Shown here piece by piece: positions 1-11,517 of a stretch of 64,000 bases of DNA. Where the stretch lies: the NCBI GenBank assembly GCA_949316495.1, contig OX439002.1, positions 52,119,531 through 52,183,530 of the forward strand, read 5' to 3'. A model generated the notes under the pieces. That model made no database searches and was not told the origin of the DNA. It saw only the letters and a program-made list of their open reading frames with translations. Both the position numbers and the translations under genes were made by a program. Source of the stretch: Amphiduros pacificus (taxonomy: Eukaryota > Annelida > Polychaeta > Phyllodocida > Hesionidae). Numbering within the stretch: the first letter of the stretch is position 1; every line of letters begins with the position of its first letter.

Positions 1-7
1 AAAAAAA
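1..7 (-). terminator. Pol III T-run terminator of tRNA-Arg(CCT)
   Basis: Seven A on the plus strand give TTTTTTT on the transcribed sense, four bases after the tRNA 3' end. This is the usual Pol III stop signal. Confidence 0.75.
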
Positions 8-10
8 TTG

Positions 11-123
11 AACCACCGGCGGGACTCGAACCCGCAATCCCCGGCTTGCTCACACAGGTTGCTAGCCAATGGCAACCTATCGGCATTAGGAGGCCGATGC
101 CTTATCCATTGGGCCACGGTGGC
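11..123 (-). tRNA. tRNA-Arg(CCT) with 40-nt intron
   Basis: Read on the minus strand from 123 down to 11, this folds as a complete cloverleaf. The acceptor stem GCCACCG pairs with CGGTGGT (one G-U at the end). The D arm is GCCC-AATGGATA-AGGC. The anticodon stem TCGGC pairs with GCCGG around loop CTCCTAA (anticodon CCT at plus 88-90), and the T arm is GCGGG-TTCGAGT-CCCGC. The anticodon arm closes only if 40 nt (plus 47-86) are removed between positions 37 and 38, the standard site for eukaryotic nuclear tRNA introns; the mature length is then 73 nt. The intron holds a 7-bp hairpin (AGGTTGC/GCAACCT). Its first bases (GCCGAT) can also pair with the 5' anticodon stem (ATCGGC), a competing fold. 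A run of seven T on the minus strand (plus 1-7) follows as the Pol III terminator. Confident; the exact intron ends could shift by 1 nt because of the A repeats. Confidence 0.9.
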
Positions 124-2794
124 TTCATGCCTCTTCCACGCACCAGTTACCAGCAATGAAATCTGTTACCTATGCCCGTATGTGAATGAGTGTCATTGTC
201 TTCAATATCTGCTAAATGCAGGATATTAGTTCTATTTTATTTTAAAAGTTCACCAAGAACGATGAGAGGTCAGTGTGAAGAGTTCAGTTGTCTGCTCACT
301 CTTTGTCAGCCATGGTGACCTTTAGCATTTCGATTAGCTTTAAACACAACAGTTAAAATTTTTACAACATCTCCTTATCCCTGAAATATATCTACCAAAC
401 TCAATGATTGATCAATTGATTTATAAATTGATTGAAGTTTGTAAGTTAATTGGATGACTTGCAGAAAACATAATGTCACATGATTATTGGGGTTGAGACA
501 ACTTTTCTGTCATAAAAAGTTAAATTTTCTGTTGACATAAGATATAGAGAAGACAAAAATTCTAACCCAAGACTTAAAAAGAAATCAATTTAAAATGATA
601 TCAGTAGATAATTTTGCGAAAAGACATTTTAGACAAGGTTGGACGTTTATATTTTAAATAGAGATAATCAGATAATTATGAGACATTTTAAACACGGGTG
701 CGCTCATTCTCCTTGAGAAATATAATTTAATAAATAAACAACATTTTGAAAACATGTTCAGCATTTGTTATTTGAGGGAGCTTTCAGTTTTTGTTATTTG
801 AGGGAGCTTTCAGTTTTTGTTATTTGAGGGAGCATTCAGTTTTTGTTATTTGAGGGAGCCTCTGTTAACCAGATCATCATTTTCCTGTCTCAGATGTGGA
901 GACTCACAAGCTCTTTCAATCACACCTACTTATCACCAACCCACTATTCACCACATCAACTTGTGCAGTCTCTTACAAAAAAAGCTCTTGTGCGATGTCT
1001 AGCCAGGAAACCAAAGCATTGAATGAGATAATTGATGTCATCATAAAAGTCAAGTAGCCGTTTCCCTTAAAAATAATGATGATAACTTGATATTGTTGGC
1101 TCCTTCAAAAACAAACAGTACTTGCATGAGACGGAATGTGATCTGGGTAGACTGTTTATGCCTGGCATCCAGATAATTAATGGAAAGAATAACCTCTGTT
1201 GCCTGAAATCAATTTCCAACACGAAAGTGATTTAACGATTCTCAAATCAAACAGATCACAATATTTGATTTTCTTTCCAAAATCAAAGAAGTTGGAAAAT
1301 ATTATGCCTCATTATCTATGAGACATGGCATTGTATAAAGTTTTATATCAAAGAGCATTGCCTAATAAATTGTTTTCAATTAAACAGAGGAGTACTTCTC
1401 TATTTCTCCCATGTGGTTTCCATCTTGGGGTGTAATGGATGAGTATAGTTTTTGTTGGCAGGTTGTATGTTCATGGTTAAATAGGCATGAAATCAATAAA
1501 TTGAATCCGATTCTAAGCCAGACTCAGAAAAACACTCTCATTTGTAATTCACAAATGCGAGTCAGATTATGAAATATACTGGACAATATGGTCAGATATT
1601 TCATATGTTTTAATAAGTATTATATTTAAAGTTGCAAAAAATAATTTATTCAGAATTAAGTAGAGTTTTAAAACCCTCTGCGCTCAGATGCCGTTCATCA
1701 GGAAAGCCAAAATGAATGACTTGTCAGTGCGGAGATATTCATTAGTCCAATAAAAATATTCATGCAGGCATGGATAAAAGCATTGTGTTAAATATGACAT
1801 TTGAATGTGTGATTGTCTAAAATAATGTGTTTATCAGAATTCTCACTCGTGTTTTATGTGTTGATTTATTGAATATGATTACACGGCAGACAAGTCTGTG
1901 GAGTTGCTCGTCCAGTGACAAACTCGAGCCTCAAGTCTGAATGCTCTATGAAGCAACCTTCTTTATTCTCATCTAAATAAACAAACACTAACTTGAATAT
2001 GAAAACTGTGAGGCACAAATTAAGTCAATGTGAAATGAATGGGTAAAGAGATGAGACGTTTTTGGGTAGTGATCTGAGCTGACTTTATTATTCACGGAGT
2101 AGGAGCATGCAACGGAAGATGCATGCTGATGTCTGGGATGGGATGTGTGGCAGCACTGCCATACTCCAGACCTTCTGTGACTGATCAAGGTCAATACTCA
2201 ACATATCATGTCTCTTTGATGTGTTTGATAGCAATTCTACATGAATTTATAATACAGTACTATAAAACACCCAGCATAATATTCATTTTTATAATCTGAA
2301 TTCGAATAATCATGATTTTGAGAATTCAACTAATCAGCATCTCAGATCTATCTCATTTTTGATGATGGATTGGAATGGTATATAGCCTGACCCAAATATT
2401 AGTCTACACAAGAAAAATGCAGATTTCAGTAAGTTGTATGCATGTTGGGAAAGGAAATATCTGTCGGCCTATAATATTTGTGATATTCTATAAGGTTGAC
2501 ATGTTGATGAGTTAAGTGTTGCCAGTGTTGGATAATATTGGACGGTAAGCATTTTCCTCCCGCAATATGCATGTTTACATGTATTATTTATTTGCCTATT
2601 TCCATTGCATACTTTCTTTTCAAATAAACAGCATATTGTGAATTAATTTGAAAACTGCAATTTGCTGAAGAATGTTGAAATTAAAAAAATCTTTCTCCAA
2701 AAAAAAATTGTTTAAATTTCATGTTTTACTTTTCTTTGCTTTAGGCTCACAATCATAACACCCTCGCCAATTAGGCAAGTGACCTTTGTAGACT
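124..2794. other. Intergenic/upstream non-coding stretch
   Basis: No coding exon, RNA gene or mobile element was recognised here apart from the short 26-bp array at 759-859. The sequence is AT-rich, with only short random open frames. Confidence 0.55.
759..859. repeat. 26-bp minisatellite, about 4 copies
   Basis: Four consecutive units share the core TTGTTATTTGAGGGAGC, with a period of 26 bp and a few substitutions in the first and last unit. It is the smallest of the arrays here. No function is visible. Confidence 0.85.
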
Positions 2795-3036
2795 GGGCGT
2801 GGCTTATTGGTCATAATGGTCAGCCACAAATGACATCATACAACATGAAGTAACTCTTATTGGTTTGTGTCGTGAGAGAGGGCTTAGAATGACGTGATGA
2901 TACTGGAAGTGACTATAGCAATGGCAGGGAATATTCACATGGCTGAATAATCAATAAGTGGTCAATTTGAACATAAATTAGCACCATAAGCACCAGGCCA
3001 GTAATCAGAGAGAGGCAGAGTAAAGCTGGGTACATT
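2795..3036. repeat. Dispersed repeat family 1, copy A
   Basis: This stretch is related to 13431-13795. Shared landmarks occur in the same order: GTGGCTTATTGGTCATA near the start, a GTGGTCAATTT block, CATAAGC, a CAGT(A/T)ATCAGA block, and GCTGGGT near the end. The opening GTGGCTTATTGG looks loosely like a tRNA A box, but no B box follows, so a tRNA-SINE origin is not shown. There is no clear target duplication. It may be a MITE or a SINE relic. Confidence 0.55.
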
Positions 3037-4661
3037 TCTTTTTCAGTTTTAGTTCTACAAAATCAGTCTAGACTAAACCTATGTCCTTGATTTTGAGCCT
3101 ATGTCCTTTATTCTTTACAGTCAAGTGAGTCTTGGTCCCCAAATTTGAATCATATGATTGTTTAACCTGTTCTCCTTTTGGCTCTTTACTCACCATTTCA
3201 CATGTTTTGTCTTATGTCTGAGATGAGGGATAAGATCCGCAACTTTACTTTTAAAATAAGTCGATGAGTAATGATGAGCTTCAGTTTTATTAGATCACTG
3301 GCCTGGCTGAGATTGTGCGATTATATACAGTTTAAAGTACTGAAGGAATACCACAGAGTGGTTAGATAACCAAGGATTAGAATGTGAATTGAAACAGGGA
3401 TTCTCATAGTGAGAATGATGAGGCAGACCAGCCAGCCCCACTAGTGGAGGTAAAACATCAAGATATAGATAGAAACTATGTATAATTCAGAGATCCAATT
3501 TACTGCTTACTGGTCAATTGAAAATGATCTAATTAGATATCTCAGTTTTAATTCCATTTCGTATCTTATAATATTGAATTTGTTTTGAATTTGTTACATT
3601 CTTTAAGCTCATAGAATTATAATGATGCTACGAACACCCCAAACTGGATTAAATTGAAAACAAAATAATGAGAATTAAATTAATTAGATCTGCAAAGTGT
3701 GCTAATAAGGTCGTTTTTTTATGGTGTGCATTCTGTGAGTTTTTATCCATTTCCACATTGACTCACATACATCACAGCATTAATTAATTTCAAGAGATAC
3801 TGACAGATGTAACCTATCACAAATGACAATGAAATTGATATGACACAAAGCCTTGGAGGAGAAATGACGCTCATTACCTGGTAAACACGGTCCTATACAA
3901 TGTGCTGTGACGGCTCGTAATCTGTCTCGGGACGGAAACAGGAAGTTGGCAAGTTAGAAGTCCTTCCTGCCTCATGGGGCCTTGTTTATGACGAACGGAA
4001 AAGACATCTTTGCTGGACAATAACAATGTCTGCTATAAATGGCCATTTTGTGGTCAAGAAAAACACATTTGGTCATGCAATACTCTGCGATTTCATTGGT
4101 GCCGTTTCCTCAGATCTTCTCCATAAAAACGCGAGCGAAGGAAACTCGTTTACCATGTTTCTGCGCAACATTTGTGGTTAATGATAGTTAACTGTTCCCT
4201 TTATTTTGAGAGATTGGGTCAAGTTTGATACTACAAACGTCTATGCCAGTATTGATGGTTAACATTCAGCGACTTACCTGTGTGAGTAGAGTGGTAATAC
4301 ATGATGAATAGACCCAGCTTGATACATACTTAAGGCTCATCATCCAGGATCAATTCTCATTATTATCCCACTGCGATGCTCTATCTAAAAAGCAAAAAAA
4401 AAAAAAAATCAAAGAATATATTTGAATGTCATTAATGAATGTTAATGATTTTTAGATGTGGCATATCAGGCAGATCAAACCAACTTTTGTCAATATGGTT
4501 TTAATGAGCATGCTGCCACTTCAATCATTTATTTACTATACATAATAAATGTCCTGAAAATGGTCGTTAGATATACACACTACAACTGGGTAATAATAGA
4601 TGAAGTAATGCAGTCTTAAAATATATAGATATCTGATTCAGCTGTTTTCTATATTTGCCAG
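3037..4661. other. Upstream non-coding region of the SDR gene
   Basis: No gene is visible. A less AT-rich patch at about 3900-4180 has an ETS-like ACAGGAAGT and a TATA-like CTATAAATGG at about 4030-4040, and could be promoter-proximal, but nothing proves it. A 14-A run lies near 4394. A pyrimidine-rich stretch ending in CAG at 4659-4661 looks like a 3' splice site just before the first coding exon. Confidence 0.4.
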
Positions 4662-4674
4662 ATATAAATATTTA

Positions 4675-4848
4675 ATGATGGCGGAGGTAGAAACAAGAGG
4701 TCGCAAGGAGTGCCATCTGGTGACAGGAGGTGGAGGTTATATGGGGCTCAAGCTTGGAACTGCCCTACACCAGATGGGACATGAGGTCGTACTGTTTGAT
4801 GTAAGAGAGCCTGTCAACGCTCTCCCAGAGGGCATCAAGTTTGTCAAG
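4675..4848 (+). CDS. SDR42E1: SDR42E1-like, coding exon 1 (Rossmann N-terminus)
   Basis: This encodes 58 residues. They include LVTGGGGYMG (residues 15-24), the glycine-rich TGxxGxxG nucleotide-binding motif of extended SDRs. FDVREP follows, with the aspartate at the end of beta-2 that helps select the cofactor, and then LPEGIKFVK, which matches vertebrate IPEGIKFIQ. Two ATGs are adjacent (4675 and 4678). The second has A at -3 and G at +4, the better start context, so translation may begin there. The donor is AAG|GTTTGT, phase 0. A pyrimidine tract and CAG at 4659-4661 suggest that this exon may begin there and be joined to an upstream 5'-UTR exon. The open frame continues past the donor for 19 codons, but that part has no family similarity. 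Confidence 0.93.
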
Positions 4849-5358
4849 GTTTGTACCTTTTGTAGATATCGAAAAAACTCTTTGCCCTGTTCTTTGCAAT
4901 TATAATATTTATATGTGCTTTTACAATTGGTTACATTATAAACACATGCCAATAATAAGATATCTGATTTGTAAAATATTAAAGTTCTATATTTAAGATG
5001 ACCAAGGATCCTTTGAGCTTTGTTTTTAGACATTTTATAATTATTCAGTTATAAAAAAGTTCTATGTAATTAACCAAATATAATAGAGTAAATATAAAAA
5101 TGTTTTTACTCCTATCAGTGATGCCTCAGTAATGTCTAGGATGAAGGGAGATAAAGGCGTGATGAGATTTCCATTTTAATTCCAAAATATTTCTGCATAT
5201 TTTGATTATATTGTAAATGTAGTACAATATCAGAAAAGTCCAGAGAACTCTAACAAGACTTAGGAGTGTATATTTTCATAAAAGTGTTTCTACATTTATT
5301 TTTTGATAGGTTTTGTATATCAAAATATTGGGTGATTGGATTATGGGTAATCTTATGA

Positions 5359-5366
5359 TTATGTAC
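5359..5366. repeat. Target-site duplication, left
   Basis: TTATGTAC directly precedes the TAGGGTGTTTC terminus and is repeated exactly at 8569-8576 after the other end. Confidence 0.85.
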
Positions 5367-6082
5367 TAGGGTGTTTCATTTTTCGGACTTTTTTTCCGAT
5401 CAAGCTGCTCATTAAAAGAAATGATCTCTGATATGTAGTAAACCCACAGAAAAAATTTAAGACCAATCGATCAACTTTTAGACCCCCCCCTACCACCTTG
5501 TATGTTTGACCTCGGAAATCAGTGCTCGGTGGCCATTTTCTGGTTAAAATTCAAGTCTTATTGCCTCATAATTTCATTTTATTCAACTCATGTAGTGTCT
5601 GTGTCACACAAATGTAGTTTTAAAGGTTACTTAATATTTCAAGATCATTCCCATTTAATTTGGGTCAATATCATTCAAATTCAAGACATTATTTCTGAAA
5701 AATATACATTTTCAAATTAATTTCACACTCATATCGGATAATTTTTTCACATTATTTACACATTAACTTCAAATTGAGAATTATATTATAGCATGAAAGT
5801 TCACAGATTTGTCTCCATTTCATTATTAGCTCTGCTGAGACTCACAGAGCTTTAGGAGTGGGGAAAATGTCTGTCTGTCCGTCCGTCTGTCAAAATTTCT
5901 TTGAAAGTCTTCTTCTCCAAAACTACCAGTAATATATGTTTAAAATTTTATACAGAGGTAGGCATTGAGGCAAAGATTCAGATTCCTTCAAATCTTAGTG
6001 ATCTCACCATTTACCTTAGTGCAGTGACCTGGAGGTTAGAAATTTTGTACTTAGCATATTTCAGCAACCACTTAAAAGTGAA

Positions 6083-6282
6083 TAAACATATGTCGATGGC
6101 TTTAGGGCTATGATTATCATTGCTTTTTTGTAATGTTTGTGAACATTTCTTCCTAACAGATCATTTAAAACCAATTCATGAGCAGAAGATGATATTGACC
6201 AATCAAAATGCATGTTACATATCAAATTTGGCTCCAACTTGTTATCTCAATTCTCATTGGCTAGTATTTCTCCTTGACAACA
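6083..6282 (-). repeat. Dispersed repeat family 2, copy A (inside the transposon)
   Basis: The minus strand of this stretch aligns over about 200 bp with 37069-37300 and 49130-49355. Shared blocks are CCAATGAGAA, GATAACAA(G/A)TT, AATGTTCACAAA, a short A-rich run, and CATAGCYCTRARGCCAT. It lies within the left-arm material that has no partner in the right arm, so it probably inserted after, or as part of, the arm's divergence. Termini and target duplication are not clear. Confidence 0.6.
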
Positions 6283-6529
6283 TTTTGGGCTAAGATTATA
6301 GAAATTCAAGACATTAATTCGGAAAAATATACATTTTCAAATCAATTTCACACTCATATCGGATATATATGTTCACATTATGTCCACATTAACTTCAAAT
6401 TGAGAATTATATGTTAGTGTGAAAATTCACAGAATTGTCTCCATCTCATTTTTAAGGAATTATGGAATTTTAAGTCTGTGTGAAGAAGAGACATGGACAA
6501 TGAGACCTCTGTGAGCTCCCTTCTTTGCA

Positions 6530-6860
6530 GAGTTAGCTTAATCCTGGATGTCCTTCACTCCCATTTCTGCCGCATCTTTGACAAATGCCACTACTTTTAC
6601 AATAGCTGCAATTTGTCTGTATTCCTCATCATCTTGCCAGTGCTCTGGTGGTAAATGGAGCTATCTTCCATCCATTCCTAGGAGTTCAAACAGGAGCCAT
6701 GACTGTGACCCAATTGGGGAGTAGTGAGACATTTCCTTGGGAAGACTGGTTTTTCTGGAATGAATAGAGCAGGACTAGGCATAGCTTGAAGTTGTGTGGC
6801 AATGACAGTCTTCATCCCATCATTCAATGATCTGTCAAACAAGACAAATACCACCAGAGA
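6530..6860 (-). pseudogene. Transposon protein remnant, left arm
   Basis: This is the minus-strand counterpart of the right-arm remnant. It reads FDRSLNDGMKTVIATQL... and then, in another frame, HLPPEHWQDDEEYRQIA and VVAFVKDAAEMGVKDIQD. The IQD ending fits the presumed family motif better than the right arm does. It is truncated and frame-broken. Having the same coding segment in both arms, each pointing to its own terminus, shows the element arose by inverted duplication rather than from two unrelated ends. Confidence 0.5.
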
Positions 6861-7670
6861 TACCAAAAATGACTTAGCATAGAGTTCTTGACCACGACAG
6901 CTATGGATGATGCATCAACTGCCAAAAATATATGACATAACATGGTGTAAGAGAAATTGGGAGAAACATTTATATCTAATGTTAAAATGGATATGCAAAA
7001 GATAAATTTCAAACTGTGAATTAATAGCCTCAGAATTATATCACATCTCAGAGTCACACATATCCTCCCACAGCTGGAGATCTAAATTCGGAGCTGGAGC
7101 AAGCAAGTGTACCTGAAGAAACTAAGGCCCATGAAACACGGCAATGTGCTGGTCTAAACTATTATTGCCAACCAGTATTTCAGGTGTGATGAGATCTGGT
7201 CATGTTTCATCAGCCAGTTTTGCCATATTCATGATATACAATGCTGAGGCAAGAAATCCGGCATGATGAAGAGAATGTGGAGCTCACATGGCAAATTTGT
7301 CTATGCCTTGATCTTATTCAACAAAAGGTCTCATTACACCTGCAATACTGGCTGACTTTGATAGGATGGCCCAGTACATTTCCCTGTTCCATGGACCTTG
7401 GTTTCTTTAGGCATGCTGGGCTGCTCCAGGTCCACATTTTAATCTGTGGCTGTGAGATATGTGTGACTATCAGATGTGATATGATTCTGAGGCTATTAAT
7501 TCACAGTTTAAAATTTATCTTTCACATATCCATTTTAACATTAAGCATAAATTGTTCTCCAAATTCTCTTACACCATGTTATGTCATATATTTTAGGCAG
7601 TTGATGCATCATCCATAGCTATCGTGGTCAAGAACTCTATGCTAAGTCATTTGTGGTATCTGACTGAGTA

Positions 7671-8012
7671 GTATTTGTCTTGTTTGACAGATCATTGAAT
7701 GATGGGATGAAGACTGCAATTATCACACAACTTCTAGCTATGCCTAGCCCTCTCTATTCATTCCAGAAAACCATTCTTCCCAAAGAAACATGCTTTAACA
7801 GGGAAATATCTCACTACTCCCAGATTGGGTCACAATCATGGCTCCTGTTTGAACTCCTGAGTGGATGGAAGATGGCTCCATTTACCACCAGAGCACTGGC
7901 AAGATGATGAGGAATACAAACAAATGGCAGCTATAGTTAAAGTAGTGGCATTTGTCAAAGATGTAGCAGAAATGGGAGTGAAGGACAAATTTGAAACATA
8001 TATTACTGGTAG
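7671..8012 (+). pseudogene. Transposon protein remnant, right arm
   Basis: In plus-strand frames this reads FDRSLNDGMKTAIITQLLAM..., then GSQSWLLFELL, and after a one-step frame change WLHLPPEHWQDDEEYKQM followed by AIVKVVAFVKDVAEMGVKD. The pattern SWLLFxLL ... WxxDxEYxxM ... VxDxAExGVK recalls the C-terminal part of a widespread repeat-encoded invertebrate protein family that I know only by motif (VVNDxAERGVKLIQDF-like). I cannot name the superfamily with confidence. It is broken and lacks the N-terminal part and any recognised catalytic triad. The same segment exists inverted in the left arm. Confidence 0.5.
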
Positions 8013-8568
8013 TTTTGGAGAAGAAGACTTTCAAAGAAATTTTGACAGACGGACGGACAGACAGACATTTTCCCCACTCCTAAAGCTCTGTGAGTCTCAG
8101 CAGAGCTAAAAATGAAATGGAGACAAATCTGTGAACTTTCATACTATAATATAATTCTCAATTTGAAGTTAATGTGGAAATAATGTGAAAAATTTATCCG
8201 ATATGAGTGTGAAATTAATTTGAAAATGTATATTTTTCAGAATTAATGTCTTGAATTTGAATGATTTTGACCCAAATTAAATGGGAATGATCTTGAAATA
8301 TTAAGTAACCTTTAAAACTACATTTGTGTGACACAGACACTACCTGAGTTGAATAAAATGAAATTTTGAGGCAATGAGACTTGAATTTTAACCAGAAAAT
8401 GGCCACCGAGCACTGATTTCTGAGGTCAAACATACAAGGTGGTAGGGGGGGGTCTAAAAGTTGATCGATTGGTCTTAAATTTTTTCTGTGGGTTTACTAC
8501 ATATCAGAGATCATTTCTTTTAATGAGCAGCTTGATCGGAAAAAAAGTCCGAAAAATGAAACACCCTA

Positions 8569-8576
8569 TTATGTAC
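8569..8576. repeat. Target-site duplication, right
   Basis: TTATGTAC, identical to 5359-5366, directly follows the terminus GAAACACCCTA of the palindromic element. Confidence 0.85.
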
Positions 8577-9333
8577 CTTATGGTCCTTGTGGTGCATTCC
8601 CTAATTACTTCTGCCTTCTTTCCTTAGAAAACTCCAGCCTTTTTAAGCATATGCTGCATTGCCAGATACTAAGATGATATCATAAGTTTTTTGCATTGAA
8701 TACAGAGGTAGACCAAGAATTGGCTAATTATGTAAAGTAGAGAATCCCCATAGAAACGGACAGCTAAATTCTTGTCAATACAATAAACTAAAGCATTACG
8801 TGAGATGGTTTGTTTTTTTTCACTCTTTTATCAGATTTAAACCTACTCATCCTTCCTCGTCACTACTAAATTTTGGATTTCATTCTTATTCAAGCTAATA
8901 TGTGGTAGCTGTCTCTGAGAGCGAACCTTTGAAAAAGCCTTTATTTTCAGACCATAAGAATATGAAAATAAAGGCTTCAAAGTCATGTTACTCATTAAAA
9001 AGCTTCTTGCTTTAATAGCAAGTGTGTAATTCAGCAATAGATAAATGAGACATAAAGTCAAAGCAAACAGGTGCAATATGTTCAATATATACATCTAAAG
9101 TTTCTACTAATCAAGAGACTTTAAAGGATCTTTGAGAGGATATGTACCTATATAGGGAAGCAGGGTATCCATCAGTAGCTGTGTCTGCCCAGCTATCTGA
9201 TGACAGGTAGGCCAAACTACCAACTCACCAATCACAGAGCAGATATGGAGAGGTACAGTGGCACAGACACTAGCTGATAGCACCCATCTCAGTTAAAATC
9301 TCATGCCCCATGTGATTTCTCACCTTCCCTTTT

Positions 9334-9466
9334 GGAAACCACCCCTCTGGTATGTCACTTAGAAACCACCCCTCTGGTGTGTCACTTGGAAACCACCCCT
9401 CTGGTATGTCACTTGGAAACCACCCCTCTGGTATGTCACTTGGAAACCACCCCTCCGGTATGTCAC
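9334..9466. repeat. 27-bp minisatellite, 5 copies
   Basis: Five tandem units with core AAACCACCCCTCTGGTATGT and period 27 bp. There are only a handful of substitutions (one TGTGTC, one TCCGG variant). Confidence 0.9.
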
Positions 9467-10806
9467 AACATGCTTAAAAGATATTAACAGACATTGGACA
9501 TGACAATACTACCCAGACATTAGACATGACAACCACCCACAATTCAGAAATCTAGATGCTGAACAAGACTGGCCTAGTAACCTATTTAGATATCAGACAT
9601 TATACAAGATCACAAATTCAATAGATTACAGAGAAATTACAAGCAACCACCACCCCAGTGAGCTACCCTCTTTATACAGCCATTTCACCAAGACATAAAG
9701 GTTTGCGAGCCCAGTAGACTATGCACTGTACTAAGACTGTAGACAAGTCTACTAGCTCTTTAGGTTATCAAATGTTTCATTGAACTAACACCATAATGTC
9801 AGTAAAGTATCCAACTACTAGACATGATCACCAGCTGAATAGACCACCATACACTAGACAAGACCATCAGATGAGTTGACCACCAATTGTCCAGTAGACC
9901 ACCAATTATTTACCAGACACTATACAAAACCACCAGTTAAATACACCACCAACTTTATTGAGACTTCAGAGAAAACCACTGTATCCAGACTTTAGACAAG
10001 ACCAGCCCAGCGGGCTAGGAAGGGTAGGTGAGGTAGGTAACAGGCCCAACATCCTGCACAATTGACCTAAACTGTTAGCTTGTCACGGGACATCTGTGTT
10101 TCGCTCCATCTTGTCACTAATATAGCCCCATTTATCATGCAGGAGCCCTAATGACAGCACACTTATCATGCTGCTGGCTCTGCATTCCTTTATGTGACCA
10201 TTCCCAGTGTGAGCCATGGCTGGGGAGATCCAAGTCTCACCATTTTACTGTCCAAAACCCATGTCAAGATATCCGATCACTTCTCTGGTATATTAAGTTA
10301 AAAAAATGGAAATTATTGCCAAAATGATGTTTAGTATCACTTTATGGTAACTGCTCTATGATGCATTAAGAAAATGTAAATTTTTTATATCATATTTATT
10401 CTGGAAAGAGGTCATGACAGCATAAGATATTCCACAAAATATGTTTTTCACACGTAATTCACACCAAACGTTGTATCTCTATTTAAGACAAATATCAGAT
10501 GTGTTTACTTCAACATATAAGTTTTTTATGCTTAAATAAATAAATTGCCTAAGATAATGTGAATATTGTGAGCAATTCTATCATTTCCAAAATACCAATG
10601 TCTGTTGTTTGGCTGGTGTCTTTCAAGGTCAGTAATATAGAAGCCCCAGCAGAAGGCAATGTTGGATAGAGAGGTCAGCTAATGCAGTTAGTGGCAGGAG
10701 AGTGTGAGCCCTGGGGGGTATGTCAGGACCTTTATCGATCCACTTGTTGCTGAGTGTCACCTGTCCACCAACATATCCAGTCCCATCCACTGTCACCAGC
10801 TGCCGT

Positions 10807-11517
10807 GCCCCGGCCTTAAATACTGAGACATCTTAGCATTCATACCACTGCCCCAGCCTTAAATACTGAGACATCTTAGCATTCATATCACTGCCCCAGC
10901 CTTAAATACTGAGACATCTTAGCATTCATACCACTGCCCCAGCCTTAAATACTGAGACATCTTAGCATTCATATCACTGCCCCAGCCTTAAATACTGAGA
11001 CATCTTAGCTTCATACCACTGCCCCGGCCTTAAATACTGAGACATCTTAGCATTCATACCACTGCCCCAGCCTTAAATACTGAGACATCTTAGCATTCAT
11101 ACCACTGCCCCAGCCTTAAATACTGAGACATCTTAGCATTCATACCACTGCCCCAGCCTTAAATACTGAGACATCTTAGCTTCATACCACTGCCCCAGCC
11201 TTAAATACTGAGACATCTTAGCATTCATATCACTGCCCCGACCTTAAATACTGAGACATCTTAGCATTCATACCACTGCCCCAGCCTTAAATACTGCCCC
11301 ATCTTGCCATCCATACCACTGCCCCGGCCTTAAATACTGCCCCATCTTACCATTCACATCACTGCCCCAGCCTTAAATACTGAGACATCTCAGCATTCAT
11401 ACCACTGCCCCAGCCTTAAATACTGAGACATCTTAGCATTCATACCATTGCCCCAGCCTTAAATACTGCTATATCTTGTCATTCATTCATATCACTGCCC
11501 CAACCTTAAATACTGCC
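10807..11517. repeat. 43-bp minisatellite, about 16 copies
   Basis: The units carry core CCAGCCTTAAATACTGAGAC followed by an ATCTTAGCATTCAT block. Most units are 43 bp, with two that lost one base (AGCTTCAT) and a few at the right end that carry CTGCCCCATCTT instead of CTGAGACATCTT. Edge units are the most diverged, as expected when the centre of an array is homogenised. Confidence 0.92.

Larger units (their letters stand above)
5367..8568. mobile_element. hAT-like palindromic (foldback) DNA transposon, 3.2 kb
   Basis: The ends are perfect inverted repeats starting TAGGGTGTTTCATTTTTCGG, and the inversion continues inward along nearly the whole element. 5367 to about 5955 pairs with about 7975-8568, about 6545-6960 with 7560-7985, and about 6960-7200 with 7330-7560, leaving a centre of about 130 bp. 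It is flanked by an 8-bp direct repeat TTATGTAC (5359-5366 and 8569-8576). An 8-bp target duplication and a YARNG-type terminus (TAGGG) are hAT hallmarks. Each arm carries the same protein-coding remnant, pointing outward. The left arm is about 600 bp longer because of extra material at 5956-6545. No intact transposase is visible, so it is non-autonomous; the clean target duplication and long matching arms suggest moderate age. Confidence 0.85.

Noticed and set aside
8-229. 73-codon open frame overlapping the first tRNA
   Set aside because: It reads antisense through the tRNA-Arg(CCT) gene, and the translation has no family resemblance.
4737-5033. 98-codon minus-strand frame over exon 1
   Set aside because: It is the shadow of the SDR exon on the opposite strand, extending into AT-rich intron.
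7241-7618. 125-codon plus-strand frame in the transposon centre
   Set aside because: It covers the inner palindrome but shows no motif. The recognisable coding remnant lies further right in other frames, so this frame is not called as a gene.
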